Shown: positions 46,501 to 55,553, counted from the first letter of the stretch. The stretch: 64,000 nt of DNA from Lentinula raphanica (GCA_027919835.1 JANVFP010000005.1:1674001-1738000); one strand, 5' to 3'. Numbers and translations: made by a program. Notes: generated by a model from the letters alone, not told the origin.

Positions 46501-49500
46501 GCAGGTTGTGCAGTCTGACTTCTTGTCATGGCTGTGGGGGCATCACCACCTTGTTTGGTCCTTCTGGACTTTGAACACTGTTGCTGAAAGGGACAGTTGT
46601 TCTTGATTTGCCGGACCCTAGGCGTAAGGGGACTTGCTGTATTTCATTACAACAAGACTGGTACCTTTGGGTAGGCCATGATCTGGTTCTTTTTGAACTG
46701 GAGTAGACGGCAAGCCAGCTCTTGGGCAAGAACCAGGGAGTGTGTAACACACTCTCATTTGCTACATGAGGACATGTAGAGATCCCCCCATCCATTTGAC
46801 ATCAAGATCATCAAGACTTGCACACTGCATCTGGTTCCCTTTGTTTCTTTGTACTTGTCTGCTGAAAAGGGACAATGTACTTATGCCATTTCTGCCAGAC
46901 AATGCCTTGCAAAATTATTCCCACTTTTCCCATGAAATATACTCCTTCCAAGAAGTATGATCATGTTGGACGTCCTTGCTATACCAAAATCCCTGTCTAC
47001 GCACCTGTGCGTACTCATAAACTCACTCTCCTTCAACGCCTCCAAATCTCGATTTCTCACAAGAAATACCTCGCTAAGCTCCGTAAACGTCATCTTAAAT
47101 ACGTTGAGCGAGAGCGCCTGATGAATAGGCTCCATGATCTGCCTTCTCAGGATTATGATACCTCTCCAACCCATAAATTCTTTCCTGACCCTGTCTATGT
47201 TCCTCCTCCACCTATTCCCTCTGATCTCCACTTCCGACGAATTCCGACCCTTGCTCAACGCCTTGAAGAACCCTCTCAGCTCACTCCTCTTGATACTTAT
47301 CCTAAACAGGATGCTGTCCTTAAGCGTATCAAGGAGTTTGAAGGTGTTCTGCAGGCTACCAAAATTCGTCTCGAGCCAGTTTTCAGGGAGTTAAACTCGG
47401 AAGAGTACAAGGAATATAATGGACAGGCTTTTAGAATTTCCAATCAGGATCGAAATTCTCTTTGGGGATGGTATAATGATTTAGAGGATTTATATCAGGA
47501 TCTAGATAAGAGGGGACACCAATTGAGTAACAAAAATTGGAGAGAGATAAAAGGGATATGTACCAAAATTGGGAAAGTCAATTTTCAGAGTCTGTATACT
47601 AGGCTTCCTGAAATTTGCAAAGAGCTATTAGACCTGAATATTGTACTTCCTGATGCAGCCAAAGCATAATAGTCTTATGTAATCTGGCAAACATTTGTGT
47701 TTTTTCATATATTCATTTTTTCATATTATGTCTGAAAAATAATCTGACTTGCAACTAGAAAAATGTCTTACACACCTTTCACCCCTGTCGTTGAATTAGT
47801 CGATGATGGACAAGTTTGGTCCGATGCTGTCTCTCAAGGAATTGATATGGCAGCAATTGGATTTCAAACTGATGAACAGAAAAATCAGATTGGACGACTC
47901 CTTCGCAATGCTCACGAGGCTACTACCAACATTTCCATTGGATATATTAACAGAAATGTCAATGGACTTGCTGATTGGATGAATCAGGCTTTTACTACAG
48001 CCTTCACCAATCAAGAGAACTTAACAAATGAAGTTCGTAGCCTTCGACAGATTGTCGAAACTCAGGCAGAACTTTTACGAGCTTATAAGGCACAGCTTGA
48101 TAAGCTTCCTGCTGATGCTGGAGCTGGCCCATTCAGAGGTCCCAAAGTACCTGACCCACCAACCTTCTCTGGAACAGACAACAAGATGACCTTAGAAGAT
48201 TGGATGAATCAAGTCGCATTGTACTGCTCATCTTTAGGCATTGTGACAGATCATCAAAGAATTGTGACTGCTCTTACTAGGTTGCGTTCTCCTGCCACAA
48301 ACTATATGAGAAAGTACTTTGATGACACACGTTTGGGAAACGATCTGGGATCTTGGGACAACTTTGCCAATGAGCTCAATGCCATTTATGGTCGCCGTGA
48401 TAACAAAGAAGGTGCTAAAAATGAAATCACACATCTTTGGACAAACAAGTCACTGGCTAGTAAGGACTTTATCAAATATGCTGAACAATATCGCACTCTT
48501 GCACGTATTGTGGACTACCAAGATAGTATTCACATCGACAAGCTTCGTGATGTAATTTCACAAGAGTTGCGTAATGCACTTGTTGTGTTGGAAATTTCCG
48601 GAAAGACTCCTACTAAATGGGAAGATTATCTGGAACTTCTCCTTTTATCATATAAAGCCTTACATCCAGAAAAGACTAAAAGTGTAATATTTGGCACAGG
48701 CAATAATGCTAAAGGCAATGGCAGTCATGAACCAGATGCAATGGAGATAGATGCGGCAAAAAAGAGTAAAGGCAAAACCCCAGAAAAGGTTAATTCCCAG
48801 GAGCAAAAACAACGATATTGCCAAATATGCGCCGGAAAGGGCTTAAAGGCAAAATCGAAGACTCACAATACAGTGGATTGCTGGGATAAGCCTGGAAATG
48901 AAGGCAAAAGGCCAAATTTCAATAAAAACTCTTCATCATCTGCATCTGCATCTGGTCAAGGAAACAAAGGGAAACAACCACCACCGAGTGATAAGAAATC
49001 ATTCAAAGCGCGGTTGATGGAATTATTTGATGAAATAGACAGCCAAGAGCCAGCGCCCCCAGCTGATGCTCTCAATGTCAACTCCACGAGCACCCCTGAT
49101 ATTAGTTTACCTGAGCTCACTGCAAAAGGAGCGACTGCACATGTCGGTGAAGTGCAGGCAGGACCTTCTAAGCCATCGCGATGGGCTAGAAGTCAACAAT
49201 ACAAGGCGGATTTTCCAGAGGGACTGTAGAGGATAATGTCTGCGATCTACAGTCAGGAAATAGTGTACCCAATATCAGCACTGATAAAAAATCAGATAAA
49301 GTAGTTATGGAAGCTTGTTTAAATAATATTGCTCGTAACAAGAAATCATCTTTTAGACTTTCAGTAACACTTTGGGTATACGGTTTTAAAGTGCAGGCCG
49401 AGGCTCTTGTTGACTCTGGAGCAACAACAAATTTCATCGACAAAAGATATGTTGAAAGAAACCACCTGGTAACAAATAAGATAGCACAACCGTATCAAGT

Positions 49501-52500
49501 TTTGAATGCGGATGGAACGCCAAATGTTGCAGGAGAGATAAAAGAGTATGTTCGAGCATATGTCCAAATTGGTTCACATAAAACCATACAGTATCTATAT
49601 GTCACTCAGCTAGGTGACAAGGACATGATGATTGGATACTCTTATCTCTACAAACACAATCCAGAAATAGATTGGCATTCAGGGGAATGGGCGTTCACCA
49701 GGTGTTCAGAGACATGTGCATCTAGAGCCCGTAAAATACGAGTTGATGAAGCTGGAGCTGATGAGCTTCACCTCGAACCAGATTTACCATGGGAATCTTC
49801 ACTGGACAATTTAGGAGAAGAGGACATGGATAATCCTTACATTAACTGGATTGACATGCACAATTCAGATGAGCAAAAACAAGCAGCAACTATTGCTGCT
49901 ATGTTTGATGAAAAACATCTAGAAGAAGAATTTGTTGAAGAAGACGAGGATACCACTAAGTGGAAATCTCTTATACCACCATGGTTATATGATTATGGTG
50001 ACGTCTTCTCAAAGAAAAGATCAGAGCGGATGCCAGAACGTAAACCATACGACCATCCAATTGATTTTGAGGAAGGGTCTACTCTTCCCAAACCATCAAA
50101 AATCTATCCACTGTCTTTAAAAGAAAGGAATTCTTTGGATGAATGGATTGATGAGGAACTTAAGAAAGGCTATATTAGACCATCTCAAAGTCCTATTGCT
50201 GCTCCATTCTTCTTTGTCAAGAAACATGATGGTTCCTTACGACCAGTCATGGATTATCGTGCTCTCAATGATATCACTGTTAAGAATCGCTATCCAATCC
50301 CTCGAATATCAGACTTAATAGACTCTCTCAGCCAGGCTTCAATCTTTACAAAGATTGACTTACGCTGGGGATACAACAATGTTCGAATTCGTGAAGGGGA
50401 TGAATGGAAAACAGCATTCATTACAAAGCGGGGTTTATTTGAGGCAACAGTCATGTATTTTGGATTCTCCAATGCACCAGCTACCTTTCAGGCAATGATG
50501 AATGATATCCTCGGAGACTTGATACGTAAAGGAAAAGTAATGGTGTACTTGGATGATATTCTTATATTTGGCAATGACAAAGAAGAACACAGGGAGATTG
50601 TTCGAGAAGTGCTGCAAAGACTTCGAGACAATGATCTCTATGCAAAAGCTGAAAAATGCTTTTTTGAGCAGGACAGTATAGACTACCTTGGAATGATTAT
50701 TTCTAAGGGTTATGTGAAGATGGATCCAAAGAAGCTTGCTGGAGTTCTTGAGTGGCCTGTACCAACAAAAGTAAAACATGTTCAAGCATTCTTAGGCTTT
50801 GCAAATTTCTACAGAAGATTTATTAAAGATTTTGCCAAGATTGCAAGGCCACTCACCAATCTCACTAAAAAGGATCAACCTTGGCTCTGGGATGACATAG
50901 CACAGGAAGCATTTGAAGCGCTGAAAAAGGCTTTCACAACTGCTCCCATTTTAAGAATACCAGATGACACTAATCCTTTCCGACTAGGCACAGATGCCAG
51001 TGATTTTGCAGTCGGAGCTGTATTGTACCAACTGGACCCAGATGACAATCTGTGGCATCCAGTTGCCTTCTATTCCAAGTCACTCAGTGTTCATGAACGT
51101 AACTATGAGATATATGACAAGGAATTGCTTGCAATTATACGAGCATTGGAAGAATATCGACATTACTTGGAAGGTCATCCAGAAAAATTTGAAATATGGT
51201 CAGATCATCAGAATTTGACTTATTTCCGGTCTGCCCAGAAGCTAACACGAAGACAAGCGAGATGGGCTCTGTATCTTACTCGCTTTGATTATTCTCTACG
51301 GCATAAGCCAGGGAAAACAATGCAGGCTGAAGACCCTCTGTCCAGGAGGCCAGATCATGAGGAGGGGGTAAACCTCGACAATCGAGATCAAATTTTACTC
51401 AAACCTGAATTTTTTGCCATTCAGGCTATTGAGGCTGCTCATGAATCGCCTATCAATGATGAACAAATCCTAAGGGAGGTCAAAGAAGCCTTGCTAACTG
51501 ATGAAGTTACGAAGGATTACAAATCACTTCTGTCATCAGGACCACGTGAATTCAAGAAATCACTAGAAGAGTGGAACTATGAAAATGGTCTACTACTCTA
51601 CCGTGGTAAAATATATATTCCAAAGAGCACAGATGATCATCTACGAAGACGCATAGTTCAAATGCATCATGATTTACCATCAGCAGGACATCCTGGTAGA
51701 TGGAAAACCTATGAACTCGTTTCTCGAAACTATTGGTGGCCAGGGATGTCAGTCTTTGTAAAAAATTATGTCTCAGGCTGTGATACTTGTCAGCGGATGA
51801 AAAATCGCTCACAACAGCCTTTTGGACCCTTACAACCTAATCGAGTACCAAATGGACCTTGGGAAATTATTTCCATAGACCTTATTACTCAATTACCACC
51901 ATCTGGAAAGCACAATGCCATATGTGTTGTGGTAGATCGCTTGACTAAGCGTGCACACTTCTTTGCAATCACAAATAATTTCACAGCCAAAGACTTAGCA
52001 AAGTTACTCTATGACAGGATATATCCACTGCATGGACTCCCATTGCAAATAATATCTGATAGAGGAACACAGTTTGCTGCTGAAGTTTTTCAAGAATGGT
52101 GCAGGCTACTTGGAATTGAATCTACTATGTCAACTGCCTATCATCCACAAACTGATGGACAAACAGAACGTGTTAACCAGATTCTGGAACAATACCTCCG
52201 GTGCTATGTTGACTATAATCTCAATGACTGGGCCGATCTTCTGAGCACAGCAGAGTTTGCGTACAGCAATCAAGCACATGAAGGTACCAAGGAGAGTCCC
52301 TTCTTCCTGGAATATGGTCGACATCCTCGTGCAGGTCCTATGCTCATTAAAAATCAGGGATCCATTGATTTTAATGACATAATGCAACAAAGACTTGAAG
52401 CTCAAGAGCAAGCAAAAGCAGCTCTAAAGCTTGCAGCTGAAAGAATGAAATGGTATTATAACAAAGGAGTTCAAAACATACCTTTTAAAGTTGGAGACAA

Positions 52501-54068
52501 GGTTCTATTGAATCTTAAAGACTATCAAACTACAGAACGAGCTCTCCAGCCAAGATTTGAAGGTCCATTTAAAATCATCAGAAAACTATCAGATGTGACC
52601 TTTGAACTGAAACTACCTCCAAAATACCGTGGGATACATCCTGTTTTTCATGCTAGCAAGCTTGCCACCTATACAGAATCTACCATTCCAGGACAAAAGG
52701 CTCCTACTCCTGAAACTATAATAGTTGATGGAGAGGAAGAATGGGTAGTGGAGAAAATTTTACAACACCGAGTTCGGAGAAAGAGATTGGAATATCTGGT
52801 GAGATGGAAAGGTTTTAGTCGAGATCATGATACTTGGGAACCTGCTGCATATCTCAAAAATGCACCAGAAAAAATTCGAGAATATAAAAAACAAATTGAT
52901 CATTCAATTGAAAGTGTGGAACTGGACATATTCTCAACGGAGCTCGAATCTGAAGAGGGGTTAATGTCACAAATGTCACAGATTTCTCTCTATTCTCTAC
53001 CTTAATCACTTATCTTATCTCCTATCTCTATCTTATCATATTATCAGTAGTAGTTTATCATTTGATCATCTCTGTGCCATACATATTTTCATTTGTACAA
53101 CCAGTGATGGGACATGCTTGCTCTGCACCATATCTACATTACAACAGGTTGTCTTATGATGTAATAAGTGAAGCATCCACAGGATGACTTCATAGATGAC
53201 TTCATAGATGACTTCACCATGAATCATCCACAGTCTCCACAGGATGACTTCATGGATGACTTCACCATGAATCATAGTGACTTCATAAATGACTTCATGT
53301 AGCTCCAACTATGACATGGACTATGATATCATTAGATAGTAGCTCCACTCTAGAGTAGTATAAATACTCTCATGTATCTCTGGGATCCCCCAGATTCAAG
53401 AACATCTTTTATCCTCTTGTGATCAACTTGTGCTCATACTCTGTCACTATCCCCAACCTTTGCAACTACAACTAGGTGAGTTCTAAGTTGTGATAGTTAG
53501 CTGGTACGTTCTCCATCGCTACGAGGTCAATAAACACGTCTCGGGCTTCGTCTGATATCACCCCATTCATGTTTTTGATGTAGAATGTCCGTTCTTCATC
53601 AGCTCTAGTATTGAACGTACGCGCAACACGATTTGCCGCTGTTACAAGACGTCCTGGAATACGCGTTACTTTGGCTTTCATCGCGTGAAGCTGCTGCTGA
53701 TAGTTGCGTAGTGTTCCCTCCAGACGGTCCTTCGATTCATTGTACACGTCGGCATCCATCTTTCGTTGGCTTTTTTCTTCCTGCAACTCTCTCTGCAACT
53801 CCTGAATATGCTGATCCTTCTCCTCCAACACCACCCTCATCTCTTCCTCCTTTGCCTTATCATCCACCTCTTTCTCTTTCAACTCTGACCTCAGCTCATC
53901 TGTTTTCTTCTTCCAGTAAGTGATCTTCTTCCTCTGAGCCTCCTTCCCCTTCTGAAGTACCGCTACCTGCTTTTCAGCTGGATTCTCTTTATCGGACTGG
54001 CTGTCCTCAACATCTGATCCAGCCTGAAACTGTTTTCGGCGGGCAGCATGGGCAGCCGCAAGTCGCAT
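43551..54068 (-). CDS. Transposase-like protein of the DNA transposon, interrupted by the chromovirus
   Basis: N-terminal part at 53501-54068 (MRLAAAHAARRKQFQAGSDV, then a long coiled coil with KKITYWKKKTDELRSELKEK). It stops at ENVPAN, exactly at the chromovirus duplication GTTAG, and resumes at 45867 as RVTSVFKRIASVFGIEVEGE. An intron at 45662-45714 precedes GVTISGDGTTHKNETYES. The body contains VTGFHSDHAADQRKL, WAGCCMHKEMNAFKGGCIGL and, near the end, FMEKTNDLNESAFGIYRQ. I suggest D of SGDGTT, D of HSDHAADQ and E of NDLNESAFG as a catalytic triad (inference). It ends EEEFYGR at 43551. Such HKEMNxxKGG proteins are abundant in Agaricomycetes. The start may lie in an extra small exon near 54130. 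Not functional in its present split form. Confidence 0.7.
45868..46389 (+). repeat. 5' LTR of the chromovirus
   Basis: 522 bp from TGTCACAGATTTCTCTC to AAGTTGTGATA. It contains a TATAAATA box (46253-46260) and, upstream, several copies of a 12-bp GATGACTTCATA-like unit (about 46075-46195). Confidence 0.95.
46253..46260 (+). promoter_or_regulatory. TATA box of the chromovirus
   Basis: TATAAATA in the 5' LTR (same site in the 3' LTR). It predicts transcription start about 30 nt downstream, at about 46283-46287, where the self-primer sequence begins. Confidence 0.65.
46286..46402 (+). promoter_or_regulatory. Probable self-priming pair: mRNA 5' end and primer-binding site
   Basis: AGATTCAAGAA (46286-46296), just after the predicted start site, is perfectly complementary over 11 nt to TTCTTGAATCT (46392-46402), which begins two bases after the LTR. 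No tRNA-type TGG site is present after the LTR. This is the arrangement known from Tf1/Tf2 of fission yeast, where the 5' end of the element's own RNA primes minus-strand synthesis. Confidence 0.75.
46875..47669 (+). CDS. Chromovirus ORF upstream of gag, function unknown
   Basis: 264 residues, starting MYLCHFCQTMPCKIIPTFPM, though MKYTPSKKYDHVGRPCYTKI may be the true start. The front is very basic (ISHKKYLAKLRKRHLKYVER), a proline-rich stretch VYVPPPPIPSDLHF follows, and the end is helical (NLWGWYNDLEDLYQDL-like). No zinc knuckle or enzyme motif. It lies in the same orientation, 93 bp before gag. Most Ty3/Gypsy elements begin with gag, so this extra frame is unusual; it may be an accessory RNA-binding or capsid-associated protein. 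Confidence 0.6.
   Translation: MYLCHFCQTMPCKIIPTFPMKYTPSKKYDHVGRPCYTKIPVYAPVRTHKLTLLQRLQISISHKKYLAKLRKRHLKYVERERLMNRLHDLPSQDYDTSPTHKFFPDPVYVPPPPIPSDLHFRRIPTLAQRLEEPSQLTPLDTYPKQDAVLKRIKEFEGVLQATKIRLEPVFRELNSEEYKEYNGQAFRISNQDRNSLWGWYNDLEDLYQDLDKRGHQLSNKNWREIKGICTKIGKVNFQSLYTRLPEICKELLDLNIVLPDAAKA
47763..49229 (+). CDS. Chromovirus gag
   Basis: 488 residues from MSYTPFTPVVELVDDGQVWS. The capsid part contains PPTFSGTDNKMTLEDWMNQV, NYMRKYFDDTRLGNDLGSWD and NEITHLWTNKSLASKDFIKY, typical of Ty3/Gypsy retrotransposon gag. The knuckle CQICAGKGLKAKSKTHNTVDC is unusual: eleven residues stand between the second Cys and the His instead of the usual four. The end is disordered and acidic. The stop at 49227-49229 lies inside the downstream hairpin of the predicted frameshift signal. 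Confidence 0.85.
   Translation: MSYTPFTPVVELVDDGQVWSDAVSQGIDMAAIGFQTDEQKNQIGRLLRNAHEATTNISIGYINRNVNGLADWMNQAFTTAFTNQENLTNEVRSLRQIVETQAELLRAYKAQLDKLPADAGAGPFRGPKVPDPPTFSGTDNKMTLEDWMNQVALYCSSLGIVTDHQRIVTALTRLRSPATNYMRKYFDDTRLGNDLGSWDNFANELNAIYGRRDNKEGAKNEITHLWTNKSLASKDFIKYAEQYRTLARIVDYQDSIHIDKLRDVISQELRNALVVLEISGKTPTKWEDYLELLLLSYKALHPEKTKSVIFGTGNNAKGNGSHEPDAMEIDAAKKSKGKTPEKVNSQEQKQRYCQICAGKGLKAKSKTHNTVDCWDKPGNEGKRPNFNKNSSSSASASGQGNKGKQPPPSDKKSFKARLMELFDEIDSQEPAPPADALNVNSTSTPDISLPELTAKGATAHVGEVQAGPSKPSRWARSQQYKADFPEGL
49208..49254 (+). promoter_or_regulatory. Predicted -1 frameshift signal (chromovirus gag/pol)
   Basis: GGATTTT (49208-49214) lies in the correct register of the gag frame (G-GAT-TTT). 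After a 7-nt spacer there is a perfect 9-bp hairpin, 49222-49230 with 49246-49254, loop 15 nt. GGATTTT is a known shift heptamer in red clover necrotic mosaic virus. Slipping by -1 leads straight into the pol frame, which has been open only since the TAG near 49187. Confidence 0.65.
49307..53005 (+). CDS. Chromovirus pol: protease, RT, RNase H, integrase, chromodomain
   Basis: 1,232 residues from the first ATG; by frameshifting it would begin at about 49211. Protease AEALVDSGATTNFID (about residue 33), RT with PVMDYRALNDITVKNRYPIP and the active site MVYLDDILIFG (about 413), RNase H LGTDASDFAVGAVLYQ (about 562). The integrase zinc part is HHDLPSAGHPGRW ... CDTCQRMK (about 784-827), and the core is ISIDLITQLP, ISDRGTQFAAEVF and STAYHPQTDGQTERVNQ (D, D, E). 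The C-terminal chromodomain EEEWVVEKILQHRVRRKRLE to LVRWKGFSRDHDTWEP (about 1144-1190) normally targets integration to marked chromatin. All catalytic residues are present. Confidence 0.95.
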   Translation: MEACLNNIARNKKSSFRLSVTLWVYGFKVQAEALVDSGATTNFIDKRYVERNHLVTNKIAQPYQVLNADGTPNVAGEIKEYVRAYVQIGSHKTIQYLYVTQLGDKDMMIGYSYLYKHNPEIDWHSGEWAFTRCSETCASRARKIRVDEAGADELHLEPDLPWESSLDNLGEEDMDNPYINWIDMHNSDEQKQAATIAAMFDEKHLEEEFVEEDEDTTKWKSLIPPWLYDYGDVFSKKRSERMPERKPYDHPIDFEEGSTLPKPSKIYPLSLKERNSLDEWIDEELKKGYIRPSQSPIAAPFFFVKKHDGSLRPVMDYRALNDITVKNRYPIPRISDLIDSLSQASIFTKIDLRWGYNNVRIREGDEWKTAFITKRGLFEATVMYFGFSNAPATFQAMMNDILGDLIRKGKVMVYLDDILIFGNDKEEHREIVREVLQRLRDNDLYAKAEKCFFEQDSIDYLGMIISKGYVKMDPKKLAGVLEWPVPTKVKHVQAFLGFANFYRRFIKDFAKIARPLTNLTKKDQPWLWDDIAQEAFEALKKAFTTAPILRIPDDTNPFRLGTDASDFAVGAVLYQLDPDDNLWHPVAFYSKSLSVHERNYEIYDKELLAIIRALEEYRHYLEGHPEKFEIWSDHQNLTYFRSAQKLTRRQARWALYLTRFDYSLRHKPGKTMQAEDPLSRRPDHEEGVNLDNRDQILLKPEFFAIQAIEAAHESPINDEQILREVKEALLTDEVTKDYKSLLSSGPREFKKSLEEWNYENGLLLYRGKIYIPKSTDDHLRRRIVQMHHDLPSAGHPGRWKTYELVSRNYWWPGMSVFVKNYVSGCDTCQRMKNRSQQPFGPLQPNRVPNGPWEIISIDLITQLPPSGKHNAICVVVDRLTKRAHFFAITNNFTAKDLAKLLYDRIYPLHGLPLQIISDRGTQFAAEVFQEWCRLLGIESTMSTAYHPQTDGQTERVNQILEQYLRCYVDYNLNDWADLLSTAEFAYSNQAHEGTKESPFFLEYGRHPRAGPMLIKNQGSIDFNDIMQQRLEAQEQAKAALKLAAERMKWYYNKGVQNIPFKVGDKVLLNLKDYQTTERALQPRFEGPFKIIRKLSDVTFELKLPPKYRGIHPVFHASKLATYTESTIPGQKAPTPETIIVDGEEEWVVEKILQHRVRRKRLEYLVRWKGFSRDHDTWEPAAYLKNAPEKIREYKKQIDHSIESVELDIFSTELESEEGLMSQMSQISLYSLP
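52974..53495 (+). repeat. 3' LTR of the chromovirus
   Basis: 522 bp, no difference seen from the 5' LTR on reading. The last 32 bases of the pol frame overlap its start. Confidence 0.95.
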
Positions 54069-54657
54069 GGTGCGTTCAGCCTTCGAGAGTTTTCGTTTCT
54101 TTGCTGAACCGAGGCGTGACGCGTTATCTAGAAGACGATCGTTTCATTTCATGTATTGGAGCTTGGCGGACAGGTGCAAGACACGAAAATCGCGTAGAAT
54201 GGCACGTCAAGGACGCGTTAACAAGGCGTTGAGGATGCAAAAGTCAAGCAACAAAGTCGGGCAATCGCCTATTACGTATAGCGCAACCTCTGCCCGCGGC
54301 GCAATTGCCACCAGACTCGTTGTGGATCCAGTGTGCCCCCGAAGTTTGCTGGACATTATTCCGATGTTAATTCTGAGTGTAACTGTCTACGACTTTCAGT
54401 AATTTCCCAGATACCTCGCTCAATGTTGTTCAATATCATATAGAATTTCATTGTAAATAAGTACATTTGTGAGTTTTGAGTAGACAAAAACATTTAATAT
54501 AACTTAACGAATACTTTTCTCCAGTTGAGTGTAATGCTGGAATAATCTGTTGGCACTCGAGCAAACCTGGAGAATGTTCCACCTATGCTTAGCGGGTGAT
54601 GGTCCGGACGGCACTAACGTGGGAATCACGATTTTGGCAGAGGCCTGCCAATACCCA

Positions 54658-55553
54658 GAGGTAGGTCATCGCGGCCGAGACGCTACTTACAAACAGGTTT
54701 CAGAACGGTTCTATTGGCCGAATATGTTCGAAGCAGTTTCCTACTTCGTGAGGTCGTGCATCGAATGTCAGAAACTGGCTCGGAGAATTCCATTGGTACC
54801 GCAAGACGTTTCGTGGCAGTCCCCCATGCTGAGGCATTTCAATCTGGATAGTATCCATATGCCGATGGGGGCGGGTGGGTTCAAGTATATCATACACGCG
54901 ATTGAACCTAATATTCTTTGGCCTGAAGCGAAGGCTCTGAAAGTTTTGACGGCGAGTGCAGTTTCTAACTTCATTTATGAGAACATCGTTTGCAGGTTCG
55001 GTTGCGTTCCGTTCATATCCATGGACGCGGGACCAGAGTTTCAAAAGGAGGTGAAAGAATTGTTAGCCACTCAATACAGGTGTCAGGTGGTAGTATCTAC
55101 GCCGTACCACTCTCAGGGTAACGGAGTGGTTGAGAGAGCTCATGTTCCGCTTGTAGAAGCTATCGTGAAGGCTGCCGGAGATGCCTTAGGAACGTGGCCG
55201 AGCTTACTGAATGCAGGTCTTTTTGCGATCAGAATTTCGGTTTCGAGGGCGACAGGGTTTTCACCGTACTACCTCCTGTACGGGACCCATCCGGTACTTT
55301 CTTTCGATATCGAAGAGGTTACGTGGCAGATGCTCGACTGGGACAAGGTGATTTCTACTGTCGACTTACTGACTATACGAATTTTGCAGCTACAAAGAAG
55401 AAACGCAGGACTCAGGCTTTCGTATGCGAAAATCAGAACCACGAGGAAGAGGGCTATCGAAGACCAACTTAGAAGGCACGGGGGCAAGTATGATTTCCAT
55501 GAGTATGAGGAAGGTATGTATGTGTGGTTAAGGGAGTCGCAGCTCGAAACCCA
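54658..55553 (+). CDS. Gypsy-A pol, part 2: integrase core, truncated at the right junction
   Basis: Resumes after the DNA transposon with GHRGRDATYKQVSERFYWPN and CIECQKL, completing the H-x4-H ... C-x2-C zinc motif begun at 43365. Core residues: FNLDSIHMPMGAGG (D), FISMDAGPEFQKEV (second D; MDAGPEF instead of SDNGPEF) and SQGNGVVERAHVPL (E). It ends VWLRESQLET at the insert border; what follows (QGTALQ...) is host gene sequence read in the wrong strand. The missing tail may be the frame at 37235-37435. Confidence 0.85.

Larger units (their letters stand above)
45868..53495 (+). mobile_element. Full-length chromovirus (Ty3/Gypsy with chromodomain), apparently intact
   Basis: 7,628 bp with two 522-bp LTRs, 5-bp duplication GTTAG (45863-45867 and 53496-53500), an ORF before gag, gag, and one long pol in the -1 frame. 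No stop codon or frameshift disrupts pol. The LTRs look identical base for base, so insertion was very recent. It sits inside the transposase coding sequence of the DNA transposon, in the opposite orientation to that gene. Confidence 0.93.
43385..54657 (-). mobile_element. DNA transposon of unnamed family (3.64 kb own sequence), carrying a nested chromovirus
   Basis: The ends are imperfect inverted repeats: TGAGTATCGGCAGCC on the left and, read inward from the right, TGGGTATTGGCAGGC. The target duplication is GAGGTAG (43378-43384 and 54658-54664); with the preceding base it would be an 8-bp duplication with one mismatch. Precise excision restores the Gypsy-A integrase frame AHNEV/GHRGRDAT. 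The single gene, on the minus strand, is a transposase split by the chromovirus. TIR length and 7-8 bp duplication point towards the hAT/KDZ side of cut-and-paste elements, but the protein does not match a family I can name. Confidence 0.8.
37234..55553 (+). mobile_element. Gypsy-A: Ty3/Gypsy retrotransposon in permuted order, containing two younger elements
   Basis: The insert is flanked by 5-bp GCAAG repeats (37229-37233, 55554-55558), begins TGTGGTC and ends AAACCCA. After removing the DNA transposon and its 7-bp duplication, about 7,040 bp remain. In order they are: a pol-tail candidate (37235-37435), a purine tract, one LTR (37537-37915), a primer-binding-like TGGAGCCCACCGCGAG (37917), gag-protease, then pol ending at VWLRESQLET at the right junction. 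There is no second LTR. The order is what a one-LTR circle would give if opened inside the end of pol. Its frames were intact until the DNA transposon entered, so the insertion is fairly young. Confidence 0.75.

Noticed and set aside
53633..53923. Plus-strand Pro/Ser-rich ORF
   Set aside because: Antisense of the transposase coiled coil (Glu/Lys codons read backwards as Ser/Leu/Phe).
54550..54657. N-terminus of the right-hand integrase ORF as a real start
   Set aside because: These codons lie in the terminal repeat region of the DNA transposon; the integrase proper resumes only after the duplication at 54658.
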